A stretch of 64,000 nucleotides of DNA from Chryseobacterium sp. G0201 (GTDB taxonomy: Bacteria; Bacteroidota; Bacteroidia; Flavobacteriales; Weeksellaceae): positions 4,278,001 through 4,342,000 of the forward strand of contig NZ_CP033917.1 in assembly GCF_003815655.1 (NCBI RefSeq). Direction: 5' to 3'. Below the pieces are notes generated by a model that saw nothing but the letters and a program-made list of their open reading frames with translations, searched no databases and had not been told where the DNA came from. Shown piece after piece: positions 17,603-25,876 of this stretch (within the stretch, counting starts at the first letter, position 1; each line of letters begins with the position of its first letter). A program made the translations under genes and the position numbers.

Positions 17603-18004
17603 GTTATAAGTTATTAATTATGAGTTATGAGTTTTACTCTTTGTCGTTATAATTATACTTCTTATTATTTTTAAAATTTCTGTCGCAGGATTTTTTAAGC
17701 TTTCAAATTCCTCTTTCGAGATATAATCTGTTGCAAATAAAAGCTCTAACCAATAAATTGTCTCATCACATTCTTTTTGCGAGATGGATAGTTTATGAAT
17801 AAAATCCATTCTACTTTGAGCGTTTAAAGCTTCTCGAACATTAGCTCCAACAGATGTTCCAGAACGTAAAATTTGCTTAGACATTACAAATTCTTTCTTT
17901 TCTATACTAAACTTCTTGTAAAAGCAAACAATTTTTATTGCAAATTCAAAACTTTTTTTCCCAACAATGCTTTCACTCATAATTCATCACTCAAAACTTA
18001 TAAC
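17603..18004. repeat. Inverted repeat arms framing the four-helix ORF
   Basis: The left arm (about 17603-17634: GTTATAAGTTATTAATTATG, then AGTTATGAGT) and the right arm (about 17974-18004, reverse complement GGTTATAAGTTTTGAGTGAT then GAATTATGAGTG) are imperfect inverted copies. The stop codon (17618-17620) and start codon (17978-17980) of the ORF both fall within the arms. Related single copies occur near 13961 and 8731. Confidence 0.7.
17618..17980 (-). CDS. Four-helix-bundle protein (23S rRNA intervening-sequence family)
   Basis: A 120-residue all-helical protein of the four-helix-bundle family first named from ORFs in 23S rRNA intervening sequences (S23/IVP). Landmarks are KKSFEFAIKI, the conserved QILRSGTSVGANVREA segment (about 36-51), and ISQKECDETIYWLELL in the third helix. 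The function is unproven; relatives include the accessory variability determinant of diversity-generating retroelements, which binds nucleic acid. Here it stands alone between an aminotransferase and phosphoglucomutase. Its ends are formed by inverted repeat arms: the start codon lies in one arm and the last codons (THNS and stop) come from the other. This looks like a small inserted cassette rather than an operon gene. Confidence 0.85.
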   Translation of the reverse strand: MSESIVGKKSFEFAIKIVCFYKKFSIEKKEFVMSKQILRSGTSVGANVREALNAQSRMDFIHKLSISQKECDETIYWLELLFATDYISKEEFESLKNPATEILKIIRSIIITTKSKTHNS

Positions 18005-18013
18005 CTATGATTT

Positions 18014-19729
18014 TTAGTTTAAATCAAGATCTTTTTTTACTTCCTGAATTTTTTCTTCCAGAGTTTCCAGTTTTTTCTTGAAATCTGCTTCAGAATTGAT
18101 ACTGTCTTTTACTGAAATATAAAACTTGATCTTAGGCTCTGTACCAGAAGGTCTTACACAAACTTTTGTTCCGTCCTGAGTATAATAAATCAATACGTTA
18201 GATTTTGGAATTTCGTTCATCACCAATTTTTCATTTTTGGAAACAACAAAATTAGTCTGCTCTTTGAAATCTTTTACTTCTTCAACTAATGAACCTGCTA
18301 ATTGTTTAGGTGGATTTTCACGGAAGTTCTTCATCATATTCTGAATTTCTTCTGCTCCGTCTCTCCCTTTTCTTACAAGATTTACCAATCCTTCATAATA
18401 CATTCCTACTTCCTGATAGATCTCGATCAAATATTGATACATCGTTCTGCCATTGGCTTTACACCATGCAGCGATCTCACACGCAACAAGAATACTTCCG
18501 CAAGAATCTTTATCACGAACGAAATCTCCTGTCATAAAACCGAAACTTTCTTCACCACCACAAATGAATTTTTCCTTTCCTTCTGCTTCACGGATCATTT
18601 TTCCGATCCATTTGAATCCTGTAAGTCCAGATTTGCACTGAACACCGAATTTTTGAGCAATATCAAAGAAAATATCTGAAGTTACGATCGTAGAACCGAT
18701 GAATTCTGAACCTGTAATTTTATCTAGTTTTCTCCATTCATTTAAAATATAGTAAGTAAGAATCGTATTCGTCTGATTACCATTCAATAACTGCATTTCT
18801 CCATCAAGATTTCTTACAGCAATTCCTAGTCTGTCGCCATCCGGATCAGTTCCGATAACGATGTCTGCATTAGTGATTTTTGCTAAATCCATCGCCATTT
18901 CCAACGCTGCAGGCTCTTCAGGATTTGGAGATTCTACCGTTGTAAAATTCCCGCTTGGAATCATCTGTTCCTTAACAAGATCGATCTTTTTGAAACCTGC
19001 TTTTTCTAAAGCTTTAGGAACCGTTGTATACGTCGTTCCGTGGATGGAAGTGAAAACAATATTTAAATTTTTTTTTCCAACGTTCTGATACGTAGAGTTT
19101 TCGATACAAGCATCAATGTAAACATCGTCTTGTTCTGGTCCAATCCATTCAATTAAATCATCGTTTCCTTCGAATTTAATTTCATCAAATTTTACAGAAT
19201 ATACTTCATTAATGATCGCTTCGTCATGTGGCGGAACGATTTGCGCTCCATCATTCCAATATACTTTATAACCATTATATTCCGGCGGATTGTGAGAAGC
19301 TGTTAATACAATTCCTCCGTTACATTTCTTGTCACGAACCGTGAAAGACAATTCCGGAGTCGGTCTGTGATCTTTAAAAAGAAGCACTTTTATTCCGTTT
19401 GCCGTTAAAACATCAGCCACTAATTTCCCAAATTCTTTAGAATTGTGACGCACGTCATAAGCGATCGCAACCTTAATTTCTTCGTTAGGAAATTGCGCTA
19501 ACATATAATTCGCAAGTCCCTGTGTTGCTTGACCTAACGTGTATTTATTTAAACGATTGGTTCCAACACCCATAATTCCACGCATCCCTCCTGTTCCGAA
19601 CTCTAATTCTCTGTAAAAAGAGTCTTCCAAATCAGGCGAATTACTGTCAATTAATGATTGAACAGCGTCTCTCGTTTCTTTATCGAATGTGTCACTTAAC
19701 CAAAGTTTTGCTTTTTCTAATGTTGTCAT
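18014..19729 (-). CDS. Phosphoglucomutase/phosphomannomutase (alpha-D-phosphohexomutase)
   Basis: A 571-residue alpha-D-phosphohexomutase of the long PGM2-like group, interconverting sugar 1- and 6-phosphates in the cytoplasm. Landmarks are FGTGGMRG (44-51), the phosphoserine loop TASHNPPEYNG (Ser145), the metal loop DPDGDR (295-300), the sugar-binding GGEESFG and the C-terminal phosphate loop RPSGTEPKIK. All catalytic elements are intact. The exact sugar (glucose or mannose) is not certain. It starts 17 bp after the stop of the GyrB-like gene, so the two are probably co-transcribed. Confidence 0.95.
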   Translation of the reverse strand: MTTLEKAKLWLSDTFDKETRDAVQSLIDSNSPDLEDSFYRELEFGTGGMRGIMGVGTNRLNKYTLGQATQGLANYMLAQFPNEEIKVAIAYDVRHNSKEFGKLVADVLTANGIKVLLFKDHRPTPELSFTVRDKKCNGGIVLTASHNPPEYNGYKVYWNDGAQIVPPHDEAIINEVYSVKFDEIKFEGNDDLIEWIGPEQDDVYIDACIENSTYQNVGKKNLNIVFTSIHGTTYTTVPKALEKAGFKKIDLVKEQMIPSGNFTTVESPNPEEPAALEMAMDLAKITNADIVIGTDPDGDRLGIAVRNLDGEMQLLNGNQTNTILTYYILNEWRKLDKITGSEFIGSTIVTSDIFFDIAQKFGVQCKSGLTGFKWIGKMIREAEGKEKFICGGEESFGFMTGDFVRDKDSCGSILVACEIAAWCKANGRTMYQYLIEIYQEVGMYYEGLVNLVRKGRDGAEEIQNMMKNFRENPPKQLAGSLVEEVKDFKEQTNFVVSKNEKLVMNEIPKSNVLIYYTQDGTKVCVRPSGTEPKIKFYISVKDSINSEADFKKKLETLEEKIQEVKKDLDLN

Positions 19730-19746
19730 ATGTGTATTTTGTTCTT

Positions 19747-20358
19747 TTATAGTTTGTTGAGTTCTAGTTTTAAATTGGGTAGTTTTTCTCTTAACGAGTT
19801 TAATTTTAATTGTAAATCATCAAATTCAAATATTAATTCTCCAAAAATTTCTTTGCTCATTTCAAAACTTATTTTGGTATAATCTTGTGAGATATCAGTA
19901 TTAAAAATTTCTTTAAAAATTGTATTTCCTTTTTCAAAAATAAAATGACCTTTTTGTTTATCCGAAATTGTTTCTAATTCACATTTTTCTGCTACAGCAT
20001 TAATTGTCGCAATACCTAAAAGACAAAACTCTTTACCCACTTCTAAATGCTTTTTTTCATTTTTGCAAGTCATTAGTTTGGTCATAAAATTTTCAGCAAC
20101 AGTATTTCCATTAATTTCTCTCAACTCCATTCCTGAATTGTATTCAATTTGGAACAAATTGTTATTTATTCCTACTTTAATTTCAGAACAATTATTATCA
20201 AAATGTTCATCAATTGCAGGACAGAATACTTCCAATACAATACTGTTAAGATTATTTTCCTTAAAACATTTTTCAAAGTACAAACTTGGACGAAGCCAAA
20301 CATGTTCTTTCCAATCTAAAGTTTTAATTTCACTTTCTATGTACTTTTTATCTTCCAA
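19747..20358 (-). CDS. GyrB-like GHKL domain protein with degenerate ATP site
   Basis: A 203-residue protein I would otherwise call hypothetical, but its order of motifs follows the ATPase domain of DNA gyrase subunit B. HVWLRPSLYF corresponds to the VRxRPGMYIG motif. EVFCPAIDE corresponds to EVVDNSIDE, NSGMELREING to the DNGRGIPV segment, and LLGIATINAVAEKCEL to GVGVSVVNALSEKLEL. The Mg-binding Asn is replaced (DN to CP) and the ATP-lid glycines are lost, so ATP hydrolysis is unlikely. No TOPRIM or transducer domain follows. It lies directly upstream of phosphoglucomutase. Function is unknown. The homology is my reading of motifs and should be tested by profile search. Confidence 0.6.
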   Translation of the reverse strand: MEDKKYIESEIKTLDWKEHVWLRPSLYFEKCFKENNLNSIVLEVFCPAIDEHFDNNCSEIKVGINNNLFQIEYNSGMELREINGNTVAENFMTKLMTCKNEKKHLEVGKEFCLLGIATINAVAEKCELETISDKQKGHFIFEKGNTIFKEIFNTDISQDYTKISFEMSKEIFGELIFEFDDLQLKLNSLREKLPNLKLELNKL

Positions 20359-20410
20359 TAAACATAAATTTTATTTTCAATATCTGCTACTTTACCCATT
20401 TGATCGGAAT

Positions 20411-20496
20411 ATGTCATTTCGAGGAACGAGAAATCTGTTTAGTCATTATCAAAGAGAGATTCTTCACTATACTTCGTTCCGTTCTGAATGACAAAA
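20411..20496. repeat. Palindromic repeat related to family B
   Basis: TGTCATTTCGAGGAACGAGA with AATCT (20412-20436) faces AGATTCTTC and TTCGTTCCGTTCTGAATGAC ending at 20496. The outer arms match family B (AGATTC, GAATGACA) with a different interior. Confidence 0.65.
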
Positions 20497-20503
20497 TATC
20501 GTA

Positions 20504-21205
20504 TCAGTCTAATTTTTTATTCTCTACTTTTGTCGTTTTATCTATTTTAAAAGCACGAATCGGATCATTATAATAAACAAATTTTGCAGTATTCTGAATT
20601 TGTCCTTTTAGTGAATCTTTTACATTTACTTCTGCATAATTCCCGTTTTTGGAATCTATCTTCAGGTTGGTAATTTTCCAGTAAGGAGCAATCAAACTTG
20701 CTGTATCAGAGATTTTAATGACAGCATCTTTTGTCAGTCCAAGAAAATTTGCACGGCTCGTGTTCTGCATGTCTACTTCTGCTCTTCTCGTATTCACGGA
20801 ACCCATAAAAGTAGCATTATTTTTTAAATTAAGCCTAAAATTATCGGTCTTAATTTCACTTGAAATGTTCATTTCCACTGAATCTGAGATCGAAACTTTC
20901 TCAAGATTATATTTTGAATAGATCGTTACATTATAGAAGTCAACACCTTTTGTGCCTCTGCTTTCTTTGATGAAAAGTGTTTTATCTTTCACATCAACAT
21001 CCAAATTATTGGCAACATTAGGGTAAGTTTCTATTTCAACAAAGTTTTTGGTACCTCTGGCATAAAATACCCGAAATTTCCCTTCAAGATCAAGATTTAC
21101 AAATTCTGAAACATCAATATCTTTAGTTTCAATTTTTCCTTTCGGAGATATTTTTCCGCAAGAAACTAAAGCTAAAACAGCAACTGCATAAAATATATTC
21201 TTCAT
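20504..21205 (-). CDS. DUF2807 (head GIN domain) lipoprotein
   Basis: A 233-residue envelope lipoprotein: signal peptide MKNIFYAVAVLALVSCGK with the lipobox cysteine at 16. The mature part is a repetitive beta-structure of the DUF2807 family (putative auto-transporter adhesin, head GIN domain), with the typical opening FVNLDLEGKFRVFYARGT and regularly spaced polar repeats such as MNISSEIKTDNFRLNLKNN. It probably sits at the outer membrane; the binding partner is unknown. It is the last gene of a four-gene unit, 4 bp behind the DUF3667 gene. Confidence 0.85.
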   Translation of the reverse strand: MKNIFYAVAVLALVSCGKISPKGKIETKDIDVSEFVNLDLEGKFRVFYARGTKNFVEIETYPNVANNLDVDVKDKTLFIKESRGTKGVDFYNVTIYSKYNLEKVSISDSVEMNISSEIKTDNFRLNLKNNATFMGSVNTRRAEVDMQNTSRANFLGLTKDAVIKISDTASLIAPYWKITNLKIDSKNGNYAEVNVKDSLKGQIQNTAKFVYYNDPIRAFKIDKTTKVENKKLD

Positions 21206-21209
21206 TATT

Positions 21210-21941
21210 TTAATTAAGTATTTTAAATAAAAGTAAAACTATCGCACAAATTTCGATTCCTAATAAGATATAAAAAACCAATAACCTCCATAATAAACCT
21301 GATTTTGAATACGAATTCTTAAAAGCATTAAAATAGGTAAAAGCAGGAAATAAAAGCAAACTATACACTAGAATTTTATCTAATATATTGATAATCTTTG
21401 ACAACGGATCGTAAATTCCTATGATACTGATCACATCGTCTAATAACAAGAGCGCCAGAATTCCTGAAAGGCTGACTGATGCAATAATGACATGCTCTGC
21501 AAGATTAAGCTTAATACGTTTAAAAATAAACCATGCGTTCAGGGCAAGGATTGGTATAAGTACAAATAAAATTGTTTTAGAATATTTGGAGAAAAAATCA
21601 ATAATAGTTGAGCTGTCCTCAGGAATTTCATCAGGATTTAAATCTAAATAAAAATGCAACGCTAAAACATTGAATCCAAATAAGATAAGCAACAAAGAAA
21701 ATAAATTATAATATTTAATTCTTTTGCCCGAAATATAATCCATTGCCATTCTTCCGGGACCAAACAAAACATGTTTTAGCGTCCGGAAAAACCTTGCTTC
21801 AACATGCCAGATCGATCCTAAAATATCGCCTTTAATAAGAGAACGTGGAGTTATTCTTGCTGTGTCGGATTTTTGTCCGCAATGAGGACAAAACTCATCG
21901 GAAATCGAATGACCGCAGTTTAAACAACTTTTCTTATTCAT
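21210..21941 (-). CDS. DUF3667 zinc-ribbon membrane protein
   Basis: A 243-residue protein with an N-terminal zinc ribbon (CLNCGHSISDEFCPHCGQK, cysteines at 6, 9, 18 and 21) followed by the DUF3667 signature around TPRSLIKGDILGSIWHVEAR and GPGRMAMDYISGKRIKYY. Four or five membrane segments fill the rest. The family is widespread in Bacteroidetes and uncharacterised. It sits 7 bp after the glycosyltransferase gene in the same unit, so a role linked to membrane glycan or lipid modification is possible but only inferred from position. Confidence 0.85.
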   Translation of the reverse strand: MNKKSCLNCGHSISDEFCPHCGQKSDTARITPRSLIKGDILGSIWHVEARFFRTLKHVLFGPGRMAMDYISGKRIKYYNLFSLLLILFGFNVLALHFYLDLNPDEIPEDSSTIIDFFSKYSKTILFVLIPILALNAWFIFKRIKLNLAEHVIIASVSLSGILALLLLDDVISIIGIYDPLSKIINILDKILVYSLLLFPAFTYFNAFKNSYSKSGLLWRLLVFYILLGIEICAIVLLLFKILN

Positions 21942-21948
21942 ATGTTAA

Positions 21949-22899
21949 CTAAATAACCTCGTCAATATTATAATTTTTATGTTCTCTATTTGTTCTAATG
22001 ATCATTTCACCTAAAAAGCCTGCAATAAAAAGTAGAGTTCCCATAATCATCATCGTTAAAGCAATGAAAAACCACGGATTATTGGTAATCAAATGACCAT
22101 AAATTCCTCTTGCAACATCAATTAATTTTGAAACACCCAACCAGACGGCAGAAAGAAAACCTAAAATGAACATAATCGTTCCTACCGCTCCAAAGAAATG
22201 CATTGGTCTACCTCCGAAACGACTTACAAACCAAAGAGTTACCAAGTCTAAAAAGCCACGGATAAATCTTTCGGTACCGAATTTTGAAGTTCCGTAAGGT
22301 CTTGCCTGATGCTGAACTTCTTTTTCAGTAATTCTTCTGAAACCTGCATTGGCAGCCAAAACAGGAATATAACGATGCATATCTCCATACACATCGATCG
22401 TTTTTACCACCTGTTTTTTGTAAGCTTTCAATCCGCAATTGAAATCGTGAAGTTCAACTCCCGAAACTTTTCTTGCGGCTGCATTGAATAATTTTGACGG
22501 AACATTTTTCGTCATTACATTGTCAAAACGCTTCTTTTTCCAGCCGGAAACGATGTCGTAATTATCATTGATTACCATGTTGTATAATTCCGGAATTTCT
22601 TCTGGAAAATCCTGTAAATCAGCATCCATTGTGATGATCACATCTCCGTTTGTTCTTTCAAAAGCGGCGTGAAGCGCCTGAGATTTTCCGTAATTTTTGG
22701 AAAACTTGATCCCGTGAATTTGAGGATGCTGAACTCTTAAGTTTTCAATAATACTCCACGACAAATCTGTACTTCCGTCATCTACAAACCATATTTCATA
22801 TGATAAATTATTGCTTGTACAAACATTATCAATCCTCGAAAAAAGCTCTTCCAGAGAGTCTTCTTCATTTAATAACGGAATAACTATAGATAGATTCAT
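21949..22899 (-). CDS. GT2 family glycosyltransferase with C-terminal membrane segments
   Basis: A 316-residue GT-A fold glycosyltransferase of the dolichol-phosphate-mannose synthase/ArnC/GtrB type. The nucleotide-sugar domain shows SIVIPLLNEEDSL, FVDDGSTD (38-45), the metal-binding DADLQD (92-97), NCGLKAYKK and the catalytic-loop region with QARPYGTSKFG. Two C-terminal transmembrane hairpins (about 235-260 and 275-300) place it at the inner membrane, where it would transfer a sugar to a polyprenyl phosphate. Donor and acceptor are unknown. It lies between DUF4199 and DUF3667 genes with 7-15 bp gaps, an arrangement typical for Flavobacteriia. Confidence 0.93.
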   Translation of the reverse strand: MNLSIVIPLLNEEDSLEELFSRIDNVCTSNNLSYEIWFVDDGSTDLSWSIIENLRVQHPQIHGIKFSKNYGKSQALHAAFERTNGDVIITMDADLQDFPEEIPELYNMVINDNYDIVSGWKKKRFDNVMTKNVPSKLFNAAARKVSGVELHDFNCGLKAYKKQVVKTIDVYGDMHRYIPVLAANAGFRRITEKEVQHQARPYGTSKFGTERFIRGFLDLVTLWFVSRFGGRPMHFFGAVGTIMFILGFLSAVWLGVSKLIDVARGIYGHLITNNPWFFIALTMMIMGTLLFIAGFLGEMIIRTNREHKNYNIDEVI

Positions 22900-22914
22900 T
22901 TAATTTTAATAAAA

Positions 22915-23511
22915 TTATTCTTGATTTGTTATTTCTTCGTGAACCGTTCTCGTTCTGAAAAATGCACCGAAAAATAAAGACAAAACTACGTAAAATATAA
23001 GAATTGCCGCAAAATATCCTGAAAAATGACTTGCTGTAAGCATATCTTTTCCTTTAACAGCCTCGGGAGTGAAACTTTGAAGTCTTTCTTTATATTTTTG
23101 GTCTAATTCATCAATATCTTTTTGATGTTTCATAATTTTCCTTGCAGAAGTATATTCTTTATCCAGTTCCGATTTTTGCGTGTGAACATATTGATAATTT
23201 AACAGCTTTTTCGCCTCCGGATCTACAAAATTTAAGAAAGAATAAATACTAACAATTGAAAGAATTCCACCAATAAACATCGGTACGAATGCTCTTTTAA
23301 AAGCTTGTCTAAAGTTTAATCTCTGCTTATTCCATAAAATCTTTACAGACCAAAACGCAGCTCCTGTATATAAAATCGGCAATACGAAAGCGTTGGCTTT
23401 CAATGAAATATCAAAATAATGTATTCCCGAAAAGAAGTAATATACTATGAAAAAAACGATCATAGTGGCTATAAAAAGTATAATTCCTATTGTTGATGGA
23501 CTTTTAGTCAT
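22915..23511 (-). CDS. DUF4199 membrane protein
   Basis: A 198-residue inner-membrane protein with four hydrophobic segments: two near the N-terminus, one around 75-95 (MFIGGILSIVSIYSFLNFV) and one near the C-terminus (GYFAAILIFYVVLSLFFGAF). A charged helical stretch, probably coiled coil, lies between the last two. This matches DUF4199, an uncharacterised Bacteroidetes family that usually sits directly before a GT2 glycosyltransferase, as here. It is the first gene of the four-gene unit. Confidence 0.87.
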   Translation of the reverse strand: MTKSPSTIGIILFIATMIVFFIVYYFFSGIHYFDISLKANAFVLPILYTGAAFWSVKILWNKQRLNFRQAFKRAFVPMFIGGILSIVSIYSFLNFVDPEAKKLLNYQYVHTQKSELDKEYTSARKIMKHQKDIDELDQKYKERLQSFTPEAVKGKDMLTASHFSGYFAAILIFYVVLSLFFGAFFRTRTVHEEITNQE

Positions 23512-23609
23512 GTTTAATTTTTTAGAAAATTTTTGAAAAATTATTAGTCTAAATTTCAGTAATTTAGCTTCAATAAAGGATTTTTCAAATTATTTTTCTT
23601 TGATTTTAT

Positions 23610-23639
23610 TTTGAAGTTTATAAAATATTCCTACCTTTG
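23610..23639 (+). promoter_or_regulatory. Promoter of SRP RNA
   Basis: TTTG (23610-23613), 18 bases and TACCTTTG (23632-23639) form a consensus -33/-7 promoter ending 4 bases before the RNA. Confidence 0.85.
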
Positions 23640-23643
23640 CAAC

Positions 23644-23737
23644 GGCAAGTCCTAAACAACCAGCTCCTGAGAACCCTCCAGGGTGGGAACGCAGCAAAGG
23701 TAATTGGTCGTAGCGGTGTGATTTAGGTAGCTTGCCA
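23644..23737 (+). ncRNA. ffs: Signal recognition particle RNA, small bacterial type
   Basis: The RNA partner of Ffh in co-translational targeting. The ends GGCAAG (23644-23649) and CTTGCC (23731-23736) pair, and the tip holds the conserved asymmetric-loop sequences around GAACCCTCCAGG and GGAACGCAGCAAAGG that bind Ffh. A T-run follows the closing stem, and a consensus promoter precedes it. A minus-strand open frame across it is not a gene. Confidence 0.95.
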
Positions 23738-23846
23738 TTTTTTTATTTTTAAGTTGAACAGAGGTAATTTTAGAATTATCTTTTTTTGTTTCTATACTTT
23801 TCAACATTCCAATTTTCATTTTCAAATTACCTTTTATCATTTTTTC

Positions 23847-24533
23847 TTAAAATTCGAACTCCTCTCCTAATTTAGGTAAAACAAGTTCTACATTTTTATC
23901 TGCAAAATGCTTTAATGCACTTTCATGATTAATTTCAATTGCAGGAAATGTATCAAAATGACATCCTATTACTTTTGGAGTTTTCAATAATTCTGCTGCT
24001 GCAAAAGCTGCTTTTCTTGGACACATTGTGTAGTGACTTCCGATTGGTAAAATAGACAAGTCAATATTTCCGTATAATCTTGGGAATAATTCCATATCAG
24101 CCATTACTCCTGTATCTCCTGCCAAATAAAGGTTTCTACCTTCAGGTAATCTGAAAATATATCCTACAGGAACACCTCCATAGCTTCCATCAGGGAAAGA
24201 ACTTGTATGGTGAGCTGGTACCATGGAAATTTTAAGATCGTCGATTTTTGCCGATCCTCCTAAGTTCACATCGTCTTTGTTTTTAGCTGTTTTAAAATAT
24301 CCACAAACTTCCGGAACTCCGATCACTGTTGCATCAGGATGAAATTGTAAAACTTCTTCTACGTCTGCAATATGATCACCATGTGCGTGAGTTAATAAGA
24401 TATAGTCAATTTTTTGAGCTGAAATATCAAACCCTGATTCCGCTTTTTTATAGTTATAAAAAGGGTCACATAAAATAGTTTTGTCTTTATAAGTGAACAA
24501 AAAACAGTTTTGTCCTAAGTATTGTATTTTCAT
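23847..24533 (-). CDS. UPF0173 metal-dependent hydrolase (metallo-beta-lactamase fold)
   Basis: A 228-residue cytoplasmic metallo-beta-lactamase-fold protein of the UPF0173/YtkL group. The metal-binding motif is HAHGDH (49-54), with further ligands in VPAHHTS, LAGDTGVMADM (Asp) and IGCHFDTFP. The short compact form without extra domains is typical. The substrate is not known for this family. It is separated from the small membrane protein gene upstream by 8 bp, so the two form a unit. Confidence 0.92.
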   Translation of the reverse strand: MKIQYLGQNCFLFTYKDKTILCDPFYNYKKAESGFDISAQKIDYILLTHAHGDHIADVEEVLQFHPDATVIGVPEVCGYFKTAKNKDDVNLGGSAKIDDLKISMVPAHHTSSFPDGSYGGVPVGYIFRLPEGRNLYLAGDTGVMADMELFPRLYGNIDLSILPIGSHYTMCPRKAAFAAAELLKTPKVIGCHFDTFPAIEINHESALKHFADKNVELVLPKLGEEFEF

Positions 24534-24541
24534 TGCTAATT

Positions 24542-24820
24542 TTATATTATTAATAGTAAAAGTAATGTTGAATATATAGAGCCAATAATATTTATGAAAA
24601 AATAAAATTTGTTAGTTGATTTATTTTTAAATAATGTAATTATTGCTGGTACTATAAATAGATTCGCTAAAATTGAAAATGGAAGTATTAAGTATAAAAA
24701 ACCTTCAGAACCTCCATCTTTGATAAATGTTATCAATGTTAAATAAATAAAAAACGGACTCAAAATCAATATAAAAATTGATAATATTCGGTTTATATTT
24801 TTAATTTTTGGATTATCCAC
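24542..24820 (-). CDS. Small membrane protein of unknown function
   Basis: Not recognised. The 92-residue protein has three hydrophobic segments (about 12-32, 39-62 and 73-92) joined by short charged loops, and no signal peptide cleavage site, so it is probably an inner-membrane protein. Its stop lies 8 bp before the UPF0173 hydrolase gene, suggesting co-transcription. The composition (Ile, Leu, Phe, Lys) fits the host. Confidence 0.65.
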   Translation of the reverse strand: MDNPKIKNINRILSIFILILSPFFIYLTLITFIKDGGSEGFLYLILPFSILANLFIVPAIITLFKNKSTNKFYFFINIIGSIYSTLLLLLII

Positions 24821-24876
24821 TTTTATTTGTTATTTATTTCTCTCGAAGCTTATCTGTAATTTCGAGTTTGAACTTA

Positions 24877-25806
24877 TTATTTAAAAAAATTAAGTCCAAT
24901 TGCTGTAAGAATCGCCATTGTAAACGTAAGAATTCCAACTTGTTTCAAGAATGGATCTAATTCTTTAGGTTCTTTTACCGCCATGATTTTTCTTCTCAGT
25001 TTTGCAAATGGAATCAACAGGATCATCACTATAAAAACGTAATAATTTTGATTCTGAATGAAGCCATTTAACCCTAAAAATATCATAATTAAGATCAAAG
25101 GAAGCTGTAGTAAAATCATTTCATAAATCATTGCATTTTTGAAACCTATTCTCAATGCAAAGCTATTTTTCCCTGATAATCTGTCGCTTTCTATGTCTCT
25201 CATATTGTTAAGATTAAGTACAGCCATACTCATCATTCCGACTGCTGTTCCAGGTAATAACATATCCCAGCTGAAAGTTTTAGTAAACAGAAAATAACTT
25301 CCGCAAACTGAAACCAAACCAAAAAAGATAAATACGAAAAGATCTCCTAATCCCATATATCCGTAAGGTTTTTTTCCAACCGTATAACCAATTGCTGCCA
25401 AAATACTTGCCACACCTAATCCTATGAAAATGTAAAATTCATTCATATAATTTGGAATGAAAGCAATGTATAGAAGTGCAATAGTTGCTACAAAAGATAA
25501 AACCGAGAAAAGGATTACCGCATTTTTCATCTGTTTTGCTGTAATTCTTCCTGAAGCTACTGCTCGTGATTCTGCTTCTGTTGCTCTTTTTGCATCCGTT
25601 CCTTTTACTCCATCACCATAATCATTGGCGTAATTTGAAAGTACCTGATAAAGCAAAGTCACGACAAGTGCCAACGCAAAAATTTTCCAGTCCCAAATTC
25701 CGCCTTCGCCATAAAGCCTCCATTTTGCAATGAAAGCTCCCATGATAATTCCGCTTAAAGAAAGCGGTAAAGTTCTTAGCCTTGCGGCTTTTATCCAATC
25801 TTTCAT
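24877..25806 (-). CDS. menA: 1,4-dihydroxy-2-naphthoate polyprenyltransferase
   Basis: MenA attaches the polyprenyl chain to dihydroxynaphthoate in the membrane, the penultimate step of menaquinone synthesis. The protein is 309 residues from the ATG at 25806 (MKDWIKAARLRTLPLS); the longer open frame starts inside a palindromic spacer and is unlikely. The first Asp-rich motif is NYANDYGDG and the second is NNMRDIESD, both needed for Mg-diphosphate binding. Eight or nine membrane segments are visible. menB lies upstream on the same strand, separated by a 70-bp palindromic spacer, so the two pathway genes are linked. Confidence 0.95.
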   Translation of the reverse strand: MKDWIKAARLRTLPLSLSGIIMGAFIAKWRLYGEGGIWDWKIFALALVVTLLYQVLSNYANDYGDGVKGTDAKRATEAESRAVASGRITAKQMKNAVILFSVLSFVATIALLYIAFIPNYMNEFYIFIGLGVASILAAIGYTVGKKPYGYMGLGDLFVFIFFGLVSVCGSYFLFTKTFSWDMLLPGTAVGMMSMAVLNLNNMRDIESDRLSGKNSFALRIGFKNAMIYEMILLQLPLILIMIFLGLNGFIQNQNYYVFIVMILLIPFAKLRRKIMAVKEPKELDPFLKQVGILTFTMAILTAIGLNFFK

Positions 25807-25826
25807 AGTTATAATTGATAAGCGAT

Positions 25827-25863
25827 AATTGATAAATGATGCATCAATGATCATTTATCAATT
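25827..25863. repeat. Palindrome between menB and menA
   Basis: AATTGATAAATGAT (25827-25840) and ATCATTTATCAATT (25850-25863) are perfect 14-base arms. Similar TGATAATTGAT words occur near 13220-13245. Confidence 0.65.
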
Positions 25864-25876
25864 ATCATTTATATTT

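Noticed and set aside
23652..23840. A minus-strand frame across the SRP RNA
   Set aside because: It lies antisense to a clear structured RNA with its own promoter; composition reflects the RNA.
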